Source: JANQPX01 sp039197065 (lineage in GTDB: Bacteria; Pseudomonadota; Alphaproteobacteria; Geminicoccales; Geminicoccaceae). Taken from it: a stretch of 64,000 nt of DNA. Positions 52,902 through 61,522 of this stretch are shown piece by piece. The stretch is from the NCBI GenBank assembly GCA_039197065.1, contig JBCCUL010000003.1:14436-78435 (forward strand). Direction: 5' to 3'. A program made the position numbers and the translations under genes. The notes beneath the pieces were generated by a model. The model searched no databases. It had not been told where the DNA came from and saw nothing but the letters and a program-made list of their open reading frames with translations. Each line of letters opens with the position of its first letter. Position 1 is the stretch's first letter.

Positions 52902-55694
52902 ATGGCCACCCGCAGCCCCAAGAAAATCGACGTCGAAACCCTCACCCACGACGCCGCGTCGCGAAAAAACATCCCGACGGCCGAATACGAGTCCATCCTG
53001 CGCGAGGACGAGAAGAGCCCGATCCAGGTCGCCTATGAGAGGCGCAACCGCGACCTCGACCCGCAGCTCGTCTGGCGCGGCAAGGACGACCAGGATATTT
53101 CCGACCTCGTGGTCCAGGCGCCGCCGCTCTACATCCAGGAAAAACTCCACCCCAAGGCGCTGATCGACGAGCTCAAGCGCGAGAGCAAGGCCAGGCGGGA
53201 TGCGGAGCCCGCGGACATCCCCGACCTCTTCGCCGACTTCAACGGCCTCCCGGACGTCGAGGCGCGCACCGAGTTCTACGCCCACGACCAGCACTGGTCC
53301 AACCGCATGATCCTCGGCGACAGCCTCCAGGTCATGGCCAGTCTCGCCGCGCGCGAAGGCCTGCGCGGCAAGGTCCAGTGCATCTATCTCGACCCGCCCT
53401 ACGGCATCAGGTTCAACTCCAACTTCCAATGGTCCACCACCTCGCGCGACGTCAAGGACGGCAAGCCTGACCACATCACCCGCGAGCCCGAGCAGGTGAA
53501 GGCGTTTCGCGACACTTGGCGCGACGGCATTCATTCTTACTTGACGTACCTGCGCGACCGCCTGACCGTGGCCCGCGATCTGCTAACCGACAGTGGCTCA
53601 ATCTTCGTGCAGATCGGCGACGAGAATGTTCACCGCGTCCGGGCGCTTATGGATGAAGTGTTTGGGGAGTATAATAAGACCAGCGAGATAGTTGTCCAAA
53701 AAACTTCTGGTCAGGATCAAGAATCGATCAATAATGTAACAGACTATATCCTCTGGTATGCTAAATCACTGAATCACCAAAAATTCAGGAAACTATATTC
53801 AAAGAGACCATTTAATCCGGCGAATCCTGGTCCATATGGTCGTGTTCTCCTAACAGATGGCACAACGACCACAGTCAATTCGGCTATAAAGAATGATAAT
53901 CTGGACGTCTCCGCTAGGATATTTAGATGGAGTGACATGTCTTCAAGTGGTCACGGCGGGAATACTATATTTCCGTTTGAATGGCGCAACACAGTCTATA
54001 AGCCGAGCACAAATCGTCACTGGAGCACCCATATACAAGGACTGAGGCGCCTTGATTATGCTGATCGAATTAATGGAACTGTAAATAGTCTAAGTTATAT
54101 CCGTTTTTTTGAAGATTACCCGTACTCTGCACTTCACAACATTTGGGACGATACATCTGTCGGTGGATTTACTGACACCAAATTATATGTTGTTCAGACG
54201 GTTGCTAAAGCAATCGAACGCTGCATCTTAATGACCACAGACCCCGGAGATTTGGTCCTCGACCCCACCTGTGGCTCAGGTACGACGGCCTACGTCGCTG
54301 AACAGTGGGGCCGGCGCTGGATCACCATCGACACCTCGCGCGTTGCTCTGGCTCTCGCACGCTCGCGCCTTATGGGTGCCCGCTATTCCTATTACCTTCT
54401 CGCCGACAGCGAAGCCGGCCAGATCAAGGAAGGCGAGGTCACCCGCACAGTACCGAAAACCACGCCCACGCGCGGCGACGTCCGCCAAGGCTTCGTCTAT
54501 GAGCGTGTCCCCCACATCACCCTTAAATCCATCGCCAACAACGCTGAGATCGACGTCATCTGGGGAAAATTCCAGGAGACGCTGGAGCCGCTGCGCGAGC
54601 AGTTGAACGCCACCCTTACCGAGAGCTGGGATGAATGGCAGATCCCGCGCGAGGCCGAGGCGGCCTGGCCGGATGAGGCGAAAAAACTGCACGAAAGATG
54701 GTGGCAGGCGCGCATCGAACGCCAGAAGGAAATCGATGCTTCGATCGCCGCCAAGGCCGATGTCGAATTCCTGTACGACAAGCCCTATGTCGACAAATCC
54801 GCCGTGCGCGTCGCCGGCCCCTTCACCGTTGAAAGCCTCTCCCCCCACCGCACCCTCGCCGTCGACCATGACGACGAGCTGCTCGACCCCCAGGGCGAAG
54901 CCGCCGCCGCCGAAGGCCAGGATTTTTCGAACGTTGTCCTGGAGCACCTGAAGACATCAGGCGTCCAGCAGGCCAAGAAGGACGACAAAATCACCTTCGA
55001 CAGCCTCAGCCCGTGGCCGGGCGAGCTGATTTCCGCCGAAGGCTCGTACGACGAGGGCGAAGACTCGAAGCGCAAGCGCGCGGCCATCTTGATCGGCCCG
55101 GAATTCGGCACGCTCAATCGCCCGGATCTCGTGCGCGCGGCTCGCGAGGCGGCCGATGCCGCCTTCGACATTCTGATCGCCTGCGCCTTCAACTACGACG
55201 CCCACGCCGGCGATTTCTCCAAGCTCGGAAAAATCCCGGTGCTGAAAGCCAGGATCAACCCCGACCTCCACATGGCCGACGACCTCAAGAACACCGGCGG
55301 CGGCAATCTCTTCGTGGTCTTCGGCGAGCCCGATATCGACATCGAGGAGATCGACGCCGACACCATCCGCGTCCGCATCAACGGCGTCGACGTCTTCCAC
55401 CCCTCCACCGGCAAGGTACAGTCCGACGGCCCCGACGGCATAGCCGTCTGGTTCATCGACACCGACTACAACGAAGAAAGCTTCTTCGTCCGCCAGGCCT
55501 ACTTCCCCGGCACCGCCAACGACCCCTACAAGGCCCTCAAAACCACCCTCAAGGCCGAGATCGACGAGGAAGCCTGGGAAAGCCTTCGAAGCTCGGTTTC
55601 GCGCCCGTTCATGAGGCCCGCGTCGGGCAGGATCGCCGTCAAGGTCATCAACCACCTCGGCGACGAGGTGATGAAGGTCTATCGGGTGGACTGA
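52902..55694 (+). CDS. type III-like adenine-specific DNA methyltransferase
   Basis: A 930-residue beta-class N6-adenine methyltransferase. Catalytic motif DPPYGIRF (164-167 = DPPY) precedes the SAM motif DPTCGSGTTAYVAEQWGRRW (from 454). The target-recognition region lies between them. Within it, about 53650-54240 is strikingly AT-rich with A/T-ending codons, while both flanks are GC-rich, indicating a swapped recognition domain. It should protect host DNA from the nucleases encoded either side. Confidence 0.9.
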   Translation: MATRSPKKIDVETLTHDAASRKNIPTAEYESILREDEKSPIQVAYERRNRDLDPQLVWRGKDDQDISDLVVQAPPLYIQEKLHPKALIDELKRESKARRDAEPADIPDLFADFNGLPDVEARTEFYAHDQHWSNRMILGDSLQVMASLAAREGLRGKVQCIYLDPPYGIRFNSNFQWSTTSRDVKDGKPDHITREPEQVKAFRDTWRDGIHSYLTYLRDRLTVARDLLTDSGSIFVQIGDENVHRVRALMDEVFGEYNKTSEIVVQKTSGQDQESINNVTDYILWYAKSLNHQKFRKLYSKRPFNPANPGPYGRVLLTDGTTTTVNSAIKNDNLDVSARIFRWSDMSSSGHGGNTIFPFEWRNTVYKPSTNRHWSTHIQGLRRLDYADRINGTVNSLSYIRFFEDYPYSALHNIWDDTSVGGFTDTKLYVVQTVAKAIERCILMTTDPGDLVLDPTCGSGTTAYVAEQWGRRWITIDTSRVALALARSRLMGARYSYYLLADSEAGQIKEGEVTRTVPKTTPTRGDVRQGFVYERVPHITLKSIANNAEIDVIWGKFQETLEPLREQLNATLTESWDEWQIPREAEAAWPDEAKKLHERWWQARIERQKEIDASIAAKADVEFLYDKPYVDKSAVRVAGPFTVESLSPHRTLAVDHDDELLDPQGEAAAAEGQDFSNVVLEHLKTSGVQQAKKDDKITFDSLSPWPGELISAEGSYDEGEDSKRKRAAILIGPEFGTLNRPDLVRAAREAADAAFDILIACAFNYDAHAGDFSKLGKIPVLKARINPDLHMADDLKNTGGGNLFVVFGEPDIDIEEIDADTIRVRINGVDVFHPSTGKVQSDGPDGIAVWFIDTDYNEESFFVRQAYFPGTANDPYKALKTTLKAEIDEEAWESLRSSVSRPFMRPASGRIAVKVINHLGDEVMKVYRVD

Positions 55695-57760
55695 TGCAGT
55701 TCCGCATTGCCGACAGCTTCACCGCGAGCCTCTCGAAGCTCACCGCGCAGGAGCAGAAGGCGGTCAAGACCACCGCGTTCGATCTCCAGGTGAACCCCGC
55801 CCATCCCGGCCTGCAGTTCCACCGGATCGAGCGCGCCAAGGACGAAAACTTCTGGTCGATCCGGGTCAATCGGGACATCCGCCTGATCGTCCACAAGACC
55901 GCCTCTGCCATGCTGCTCGCCTATGTCGATCACCACGACGACGCCTATGCCTGGGCCGAACGCCGCCGCATCGAGGTCCACCCCAAGACCGGCGCAGCCC
56001 AGCTCGTCGAGATCCGTGAGAGGATCGAGGAGCAGGTCATCTATCGTCAGATGGAGGTTGCCGAACCGGCGGAAGAGGCAGCACCTCTCTTCGCCCATGT
56101 CGACCCCGACGATCTCCTCGGCTACGGCGTGCCCGAGGCTTGGCTGGAGGATGTCCTGGCCGCGACCGAGGAGTCCTTGTTCGACCTCGCCGAGCATCTC
56201 CCTCAAGAGGCCGCCGAAGCCCTGCTCGACCTCGCCACCGGCAAGACGCCTGACCAGGCACCGGTCGCCGAGCCGAGCCAGGACGCCTTCAATCACCCGG
56301 ATGCGCAGCGCCGCTTCCGTCTGCTCACCGACGCGGCCGAGCTTCAGCAGGCGCTCGATTATCCCTGGGAGAAGTGGACGGTCTTCCTCCACCCGGCCCA
56401 GCGCGCCTATGTCGACCGCCGCTACACCGGCCCGACCCGCATCTCCGGCTCGGCTGGCACCGGCAAGACCGTCGTCGCCCTTCATCGCGCCGCCCATCTC
56501 GCCAAGACCGAGCCGGACGCTAAGATCCTGCTCACCACCTTCTCGAAGCCGCTCGCCAACGCGCTCAGGATCAAGCTCGAACGCTTGGTGGGCCAACGGC
56601 CAGAAATCCTCGACCGCATCCATGTGGCGCCGCTGCGGGAAGTCGCCTACGGCCTGTATAATGAAACCTTCGGCCAGCCCTCACTAGCATCGACGAACCA
56701 ACTCCGAAGCCTCGTCACCGAGGCAGCCACCGGAACGGACTTTGAGCCCTCCTTCGTCCTCGCCGAATGGCAGGAGGTGGTCGACGCCTGGCAGCTCGAA
56801 ACCTGGGAAGCCTATCGCGACGTGCCGAGGCTAGGCCGCAAGACCCGGCTCGGCGCGAAGCAGCGGGAAGCCCTGTGGTCGATCGTCGAACACGTCCGCC
56901 AGGCCCTCGCCGACAGAAAGCTCGTCACCTGGCCAGGGGTTTACCACAGGCTGAGTAATCATCTCCGAACGGCGGGTCGCCGCCCGTACAGCCACGCGAT
57001 CGTCGACGAGGCCCAGGACATCGGCGTCGCCGAACTCGCCTTCCTGGCCGCGTTGGGCGAAGACCACGACGACGCGCTCTTCTTCACCGGCGATCTCGGC
57101 CAGCGCATCTTCCAGCAGCCCTTCTCCTGGAAAGCCGTCGGTGTCGACCTGCGCGGTCGCTCGCATACGCTTAAAATCTGCTACCGCACCTCCGAGCAGA
57201 TTCGCACCCAGGCCGACCGCCTCCTCCCAGCAGCGATCAGTGATGTCGACGGCAATTCGGAGGACCGTCGCACCACCGTCTCGATTTTCGCCGGCCCCCG
57301 ACCGGAACTGCACGAATTCGCGGACGAGGTGGCCGAATATGACGCGGTTTCGGCCTACCTACGCACGCTGAAGGATGACCGTTTCACCCTGGACGAGATC
57401 GGCATCTTCGTCCGCGATGACCGCGAACTCAAACGCGCACGACGAGCCGCCAGCACCGCCGATCTCCCCTTCGTACAGCTCGACGACAAGGTCGAGACCC
57501 AGCCGAACCACATCGCCATCGGCACCATGCACTTGGCAAAGGGCTTGGAATTCCGAGCAGTTATCGTCATGTCCTGCGACGACGAGGTTATCCCCCAGCA
57601 ACACCGCATCGAACAGATCACCGACGCCGCCGACCTCGACGAAGTCTACAGCACCGAACGCCACCTCCTCTACGTAGCCTGCACCCGCGCCCGAGAACGC
57701 CTCTGGGTGAGCGGCGTCAGACCAGCGAGTGAGTTCCTGGACGACCTCGTAACCGATTGA
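55694..57760 (+). CDS. UvrD/Rep-type helicase with N-terminal RelE-like domain
   Basis: About 688 residues. Residues 1-90 (FTASLSKLTAQEQKAVKTTA, FHRIERAKDENFWSIRVNRD, VDHHDDAYAWAERR) have the sequence pattern of RelE/YafQ-fold toxins. An acidic linker follows, then a superfamily 1 helicase with Walker A GSAGTGKT (252-259), DEAQD (438-442), GTMHLAKGLEF and VACTRARERLWV. It overlaps the methyltransferase stop (TGATG). A longer open frame reaching back to 55013 is a shadow over the methyltransferase. Confidence 0.88.
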   Translation: MQFRIADSFTASLSKLTAQEQKAVKTTAFDLQVNPAHPGLQFHRIERAKDENFWSIRVNRDIRLIVHKTASAMLLAYVDHHDDAYAWAERRRIEVHPKTGAAQLVEIRERIEEQVIYRQMEVAEPAEEAAPLFAHVDPDDLLGYGVPEAWLEDVLAATEESLFDLAEHLPQEAAEALLDLATGKTPDQAPVAEPSQDAFNHPDAQRRFRLLTDAAELQQALDYPWEKWTVFLHPAQRAYVDRRYTGPTRISGSAGTGKTVVALHRAAHLAKTEPDAKILLTTFSKPLANALRIKLERLVGQRPEILDRIHVAPLREVAYGLYNETFGQPSLASTNQLRSLVTEAATGTDFEPSFVLAEWQEVVDAWQLETWEAYRDVPRLGRKTRLGAKQREALWSIVEHVRQALADRKLVTWPGVYHRLSNHLRTAGRRPYSHAIVDEAQDIGVAELAFLAALGEDHDDALFFTGDLGQRIFQQPFSWKAVGVDLRGRSHTLKICYRTSEQIRTQADRLLPAAISDVDGNSEDRRTTVSIFAGPRPELHEFADEVAEYDAVSAYLRTLKDDRFTLDEIGIFVRDDRELKRARRAASTADLPFVQLDDKVETQPNHIAIGTMHLAKGLEFRAVIVMSCDDEVIPQQHRIEQITDAADLDEVYSTERHLLYVACTRARERLWVSGVRPASEFLDDLVTD

Positions 57761-57769
57761 AGTGCCTTG

Positions 57770-58927
57770 CTAAAAGGAACTTATCTTGTCACCGAATCGG
57801 TTAGCAGCAGCACGCAAGGGATCATCGGCAAGGTGCGCGTAACGCTGTGTCGTCGCCGGATTTGTATGCCCCAAAAGTCGTCCCACAATCTCAAGGCTCA
57901 AACCGCTTGAGACTAAATGCGAAGCGTGCGTGTGACGATTGTCATGCAGTCTGTAGTCTGGAATTTCTGCTTTTTCTCTAGCACCTTGCCAGAACTTCTT
58001 GATGTCCTGAAGCGGCTTTCCAGGCACCTCTCCAGGAAACAGATATGCACTATTGCCAGCGGAGGCATCGATTATTCGAGCAACCAATGCCAGAGCCTGC
58101 GCGCTAAGCGGCACGTGTTCCGTGCGCTTCTGTTTCGTGTGATGCGACGGCTTGGTCCAAACCCCACGTTCGATATCGAAATCTCCATGTCGAGCCTTCA
58201 GCACCTCACCTAGACGTGCCCCGGTTAGGAGCTGAAGCCGCACCGCGTTGGCAGCACGCTGGTTGGGATGCTGATCGAGCACGGTGCACAATCGTTTCAA
58301 CTCAGCATCAGAAAGCCATCGATCACGCTTTTGTTCATCATAGCGTTCGATCCTCATGACTGGATTGTCGGCACGCCAGCCCCATTCGACCGCAAGGCTG
58401 AACATCTTCGACAGCAAAGCCAGCACGCGATTTGCCTTGTACGGCGTTGATCTGAGCGCGATATGGATTGTCTCGATGTCGCGACGGGTGACTGAGACAA
58501 CCTTTCGTGAGCCAAGTCTCGGAATGATTGTGCCGTTCAACATCGCCTTATCGTCACGGACACTCTTCGGCCTTTTCTTTGGAACTGCGTGACGCTCGAG
58601 GTAATCCCTTGAGAGCACCGCGACCGTAGGAGCATCTCGTGTTGCGCGGCGTTCATCGACAAGATCTTGGCCGCGCATCGCGTCGGCGAGGATTGCCCGC
58701 GCCTGTTTTTTCGCTTGATCGAAGGTCAGCAGGGGGCCGTGCTTACCCAGCGTCAATCGTTTCGAGGCACCGGTCTGACGATTGCGGTACTGCACAACTT
58801 AGCTACGAATACCGCTTGGTTTTGCCCGGACGCCGAATCCTGGAAGGGTGCTGTCCCAGATCACGACTTCCTTGTCCGACGGCGCAAGTTTCTCGACGAT
58901 GGTCTTGGAGAGCTTCTGACTCGGCAT
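57770..58927 (-). pseudogene. tyrosine recombinase (island integrase) with in-frame TAA
   Basis: ATG 58927 (with GAGG upstream) starts a P4-type integrase: DUF4102-like N-terminus with IWDSTLPGFGVRAKPSGIRS, then TAA at 58801-58799, then VVQYRNRQTGASKRLTLGKH in the same frame. Relatives have Tyr at that position (SYVVQYR). The rest is intact, with TGARLGEVL, HDNRHTHAS, LLGHTNPATTQRYAHL and the full R-K-H-R-H-Y catalytic set. GTG 58795, just after the stop, could restart translation but would lose the arm-binding N-terminal 44 residues. Confidence 0.85.
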
Positions 58928-58938
58928 AGCGCACCTCG

Positions 58939-58957
58939 GGTAAGCAGCAGGTAAGCA
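58939..58957 (+). repeat. paired GGTAAGCA motifs upstream of the integrase
   Basis: GGTAAGCA at 58939-58946 and 58950-58957, in the same orientation and with the same 11-bp period as at 31136-31154. It lies between the integrase start and attR, where arm-type sites are expected. Confidence 0.6.
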
Positions 58958-59086
58958 GGGATGGTCGACCTGGAGCGTGTTCCATAGAAGGCAATATAAG
59001 ATGATTTCCAGCACTAGTATATTGAAAACAAGGTGTTAGAGTATCACGGAGAAACATAAAGAGACAGGTAGAAGTGAGGCGACTCC

Positions 59087-59154
59087 GATTCGTAATCAGT
59101 AGGTCGGAGGTTCAATTCCTCTCTTCGGCACCATATTTTTCAATAGGTTAGATC
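59087..59154 (+). repeat. right attachment site (attR)
   Basis: A 68-bp copy of 31042-59087-type tRNA 3' sequence, from the anticodon arm through CCA and flank. It has one mismatch to attL. It lacks the 5' half of a tRNA, so it is not a functional gene. Confidence 0.93.
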
Positions 59155-59629
59155 GACAAAGACATGGCGAGCCAGACGCCGGGGAAGCGATAGGGAAGCA
59201 GTTGGGCTGATTTCAGCAAGCTTGCCTCCTTTCTAGCATCGGCATCTCGGATAATGCGCCATGAGCCTGCCTCCCGTCATCGCCCCGGACTTCGCCTGCT
59301 TCTCCACCATCTTCCCGTTAGGGCGCATCGCTATCGGGCATTACTGCACCTGATCAAGCTCGATCCAGGAATAATCCGACTGTATCCACATCATGTCCGT
59401 TCGGCGCCGATCTCGCGGCCAAGTGCATCCAGATAACCAGCAGGACACCCGGTCTCAATCAAACCGCTCGTCGGAAAGCTTGGTGACAGTCGGCGGGCCG
59501 CTCGGCGCTTCCACCTGCCTCTCAAATTCTTCGTCAGGGATCTTGGCGACGCGGTATGCCTGTTTTCCCTGCCTTTCAGAGAATCCTGCGCTATCGATCG
59601 CTAGATCCCGAAGCAAGAGCCTGGCCGTT
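59155..59629. other. 475-bp region with decayed minus-strand reading frames and a GGGAAGC pair
   Basis: GGGAAGCG at 59182-59189 and GGGAAGCA at 59193-59200 repeat the 11-bp-spaced motif outside attR. On the minus strand, 59616-59455 encodes a protein-like stretch (AYRVAKIPDEEFERQVEA, PPTVTKL) that stops and appears to continue in another frame (GCPAGYLDALGREIGAERT). A short frame from about 59393 contains WIQSDYSWIELDQVQ before a TAA at 59343. These look like remnants of small genes, possibly of an older element. No intact gene is seen. Confidence 0.35.
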
Positions 59630-60241
59630 CTACAGGACTTCCTGGAATAACTCGATCGTGACGCCGCCGATCGTAAATTCGGTGTCTGTCGCCGCTCGGT
59701 TGTTCACGGGCCGAACCGTCACCCTCAAGATGACCTCGTCCGTCGCCACGCTGCTCTCTGCGAGGAAGCGGACGGCGTCAGTTGCGTCGAGCCGATAGTG
59801 ACCAAGCGGCTGGTCCGACGTTAGAACATGTCCGGGCAGATGCTGCTCGCCGTCTACGTGATCAAAGAAGAACAGCTCAGTCACGAAGCCTTCTTCATCC
59901 TCGGACGCCGGCTCGTTGATGCTGGATGCGACGCCGAGCTCGAGGTGAACGGAAAACGTGTTGTCGGTGACGCTGCGCTCACGGATGACCAGCATGGCTC
60001 GAAGTTCGGAATTACTGTCGAGCGCCCCGATCGCCTGTTCGAGATCAAGCGGTAACGGCAAATCGACCGCTTCGCCTCGGGCGAGGGTCACTCTGTTAAG
60101 GCTCCCGCCGACGACACCGGCTGAGAGCGGCGCCGGCTGAACCTGCCCCACTTCCGCGGCTTGACGCACCGCCGTGAAAGCAGGATCGTTGGTGGTCGCG
60201 AGGAACTGCCTGGCCTCGTCGGATCCATCGAGAAAGCTCAT
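59630..60241 (-). CDS. tyrosinase partner protein, beta-rich
   Basis: A 203-residue protein without a signal peptide that I cannot place firmly. It has beta-strand-like segments (AMLVIRERSVTDNTFSVHLE, FVTELFFFDH, EVILRVTVRP). The pattern resembles the beta-sandwich domain following the copper domain in plant-type polyphenol oxidases and some bacterial tyrosinases. It begins 11 bases after the tyrosinase stop, so the two are cotranscribed. A copper-delivery or cap function is inference. Confidence 0.6.
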   Translation of the reverse strand: MSFLDGSDEARQFLATTNDPAFTAVRQAAEVGQVQPAPLSAGVVGGSLNRVTLARGEAVDLPLPLDLEQAIGALDSNSELRAMLVIRERSVTDNTFSVHLELGVASSINEPASEDEEGFVTELFFFDHVDGEQHLPGHVLTSDQPLGHYRLDATDAVRFLAESSVATDEVILRVTVRPVNNRAATDTEFTIGGVTIELFQEVL

Positions 60242-60252
60242 CTGGCGGGCTC

Positions 60253-61251
60253 CTATATGGTAAGGCTGTTCGTGAAACTGCCGATGCGCGAATTCTCATA
60301 CCTGTAGTTCACCACCGGCAGAAGTAGACAGAATTGCACTAACGCCGACTCCCCGGTGACCGACGTGCCGTCGGCATCCACGAAGTGGCCTGAGAAGCTG
60401 AAGTCGATCCAGTGGGGTTCGGCGGGGTTTCGGTTGCCAAGGCCAATATTCCAGGCAGTCCAAATATAGTCGATGAAAGCATGATGCAGCCAGAAGATCG
60501 GATCGAGCGGTGAAAGAAAGCCCCCCATTCCTCCTTCAACATTTCCAATTCTCACATGGATCCTGTCGTGAATTTGCTCGAAGTCGGACTTGGTCGAAAA
60601 TCGACGAGAATCATGATCCGGTTGGAGACTGCCGGAGCCGAAATAGATAAAGTTTCTGATCTCCATGACCCGATCCAGCCTGCGGTCACTAAACCGCGGA
60701 ACCCTCTGCCGATCACGGGGATGAGACAGGGGGGGCGACTGAAAATGCGCCGGTATCGTGCGGTGCTCGGTCCAGTTCCAATAGGGCAAGGCCCAGTCAT
60801 CCTTCCCCGACATCTCGCGGACGATGCGCTCGAACCAGTAGAGGTAGTGGCGATGCCATGGCAGGAAGAGCCAATTGCTGTGGGGGCAGCGGTTGCTATG
60901 AATCTCGGCCTGCTTCTGCCAGTTCCGAGGATCCGAATCCGGCAGTCTTTTCATCGCCCGGACGGCGTCCTGATAAGCAAGAATCGTGTCGTCCAAGGGG
61001 GTGAGATTGGCGATGTGGCGTCGCATCGGCCGGTTGGCGATCACCTCGTCATCGAAATCGATGTCCGTCGCGGTATCGATTTGCTCCTCCTTCTCCTTGC
61101 GCACCTGCGGGTTGCACCCTGCTGTGATGCCGGGAAGCAGGCCGAGAAGCGCAAGCGATTTAAGAACCTGTCGTCTCGACAGATTGGTCACCGATTCGAC
61201 GCGACGGCATATCAGCTCAAGCTCGTTCGACTTTGACGGCGTTCTCTTCAT
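60253..61251 (-). CDS. tyrosinase-family type-3 copper oxidase, Tat lipoprotein
   Basis: A 332-residue protein. A twin-arginine signal (NLSRRQVLKSLALLGLLPGI) ends in lipobox TAGC (Cys46). The CuA site has His118, His124 and His133 (IHSNRCPHSNWLFLPWHRHY). The CuB site has His228, His232 and His256 (EQIHDRIHV, SPLDPIFWLHHAFIDYIW). It should hydroxylate or oxidise phenols, anchored to the outer face of the inner membrane. GGAGG lies upstream of the ATG. First gene of a two-gene minus-strand operon. Confidence 0.88.
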   Translation of the reverse strand: MKRTPSKSNELELICRRVESVTNLSRRQVLKSLALLGLLPGITAGCNPQVRKEKEEQIDTATDIDFDDEVIANRPMRRHIANLTPLDDTILAYQDAVRAMKRLPDSDPRNWQKQAEIHSNRCPHSNWLFLPWHRHYLYWFERIVREMSGKDDWALPYWNWTEHRTIPAHFQSPPLSHPRDRQRVPRFSDRRLDRVMEIRNFIYFGSGSLQPDHDSRRFSTKSDFEQIHDRIHVRIGNVEGGMGGFLSPLDPIFWLHHAFIDYIWTAWNIGLGNRNPAEPHWIDFSFSGHFVDADGTSVTGESALVQFCLLLPVVNYRYENSRIGSFTNSLTI

Positions 61252-61522
61252 GACAAATCAGCCTCCAATCAGACGCGAACGACTACATCAATAAAATTCT
61301 ATCGATACATACTCCTATGAGGTTGTCCCAGAAGGACAAGGTTTGCAAAGGCTTTCTTTGCTGCCGTCTCCCAGGGAATGGCGTCCCCGAAATGCCCGCT
61401 CAAATGCGCAATCCTGTCAGAAGGCTCGCTTCGGGTTTGTGCCAGAAGAAGACCTTCGCGATACTGGCTTTGCTGGCAGACGGGCGCGCATAGCGGCCTC
61501 TAGGCAATCGCTCCATCCTCCA

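Larger units (their letters stand above)
31042..59154 (+). mobile_element. 28.1-kb genomic island in tRNA-Thr(CGT) with CRISPR-Cas and other defence genes
   Basis: The island is bounded by a 68-bp direct repeat (67 of 68 identical) of the tRNA 3' half plus flank. A tyrosine recombinase gene abuts the right end, and paired GGTAAGCA motifs lie just inside both ends. Cargo in order: QueC-like pair, CRISPR array 1, cas6, array 2, membrane beta-domain protein, cas10, two multi-RAMP genes, array 3, replication module, restriction-methylation-helicase cassette, integrase. No conjugation genes are seen, so it would be an integrative or mobilisable satellite-like element. The integrase carries a nonsense codon, so it may now be fixed. 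Confidence 0.92.

Noticed and set aside
55013..55693. Upstream extension of the UvrD-like gene
   Set aside because: It overlaps the methyltransferase in another frame and gives an Arg-rich nonsense protein; the true start is the TGATG at 55694.
51980..58801. Recoding of TAA as tyrosine in the island
   Set aside because: TAA ends several intact genes in the window, for example the SDR gene at 15389 and hemY at 30981, so it is an ordinary stop here; nonsense mutation or sequence error is simpler.
59087..59154. Second tRNA-Thr gene
   Set aside because: Only the 3' half is present; the upstream bases do not form the acceptor 5' strand or D-arm.
60556..61236. Plus-strand 226-codon frame
   Set aside because: Antisense shadow of the tyrosinase gene, which has all six copper histidines.
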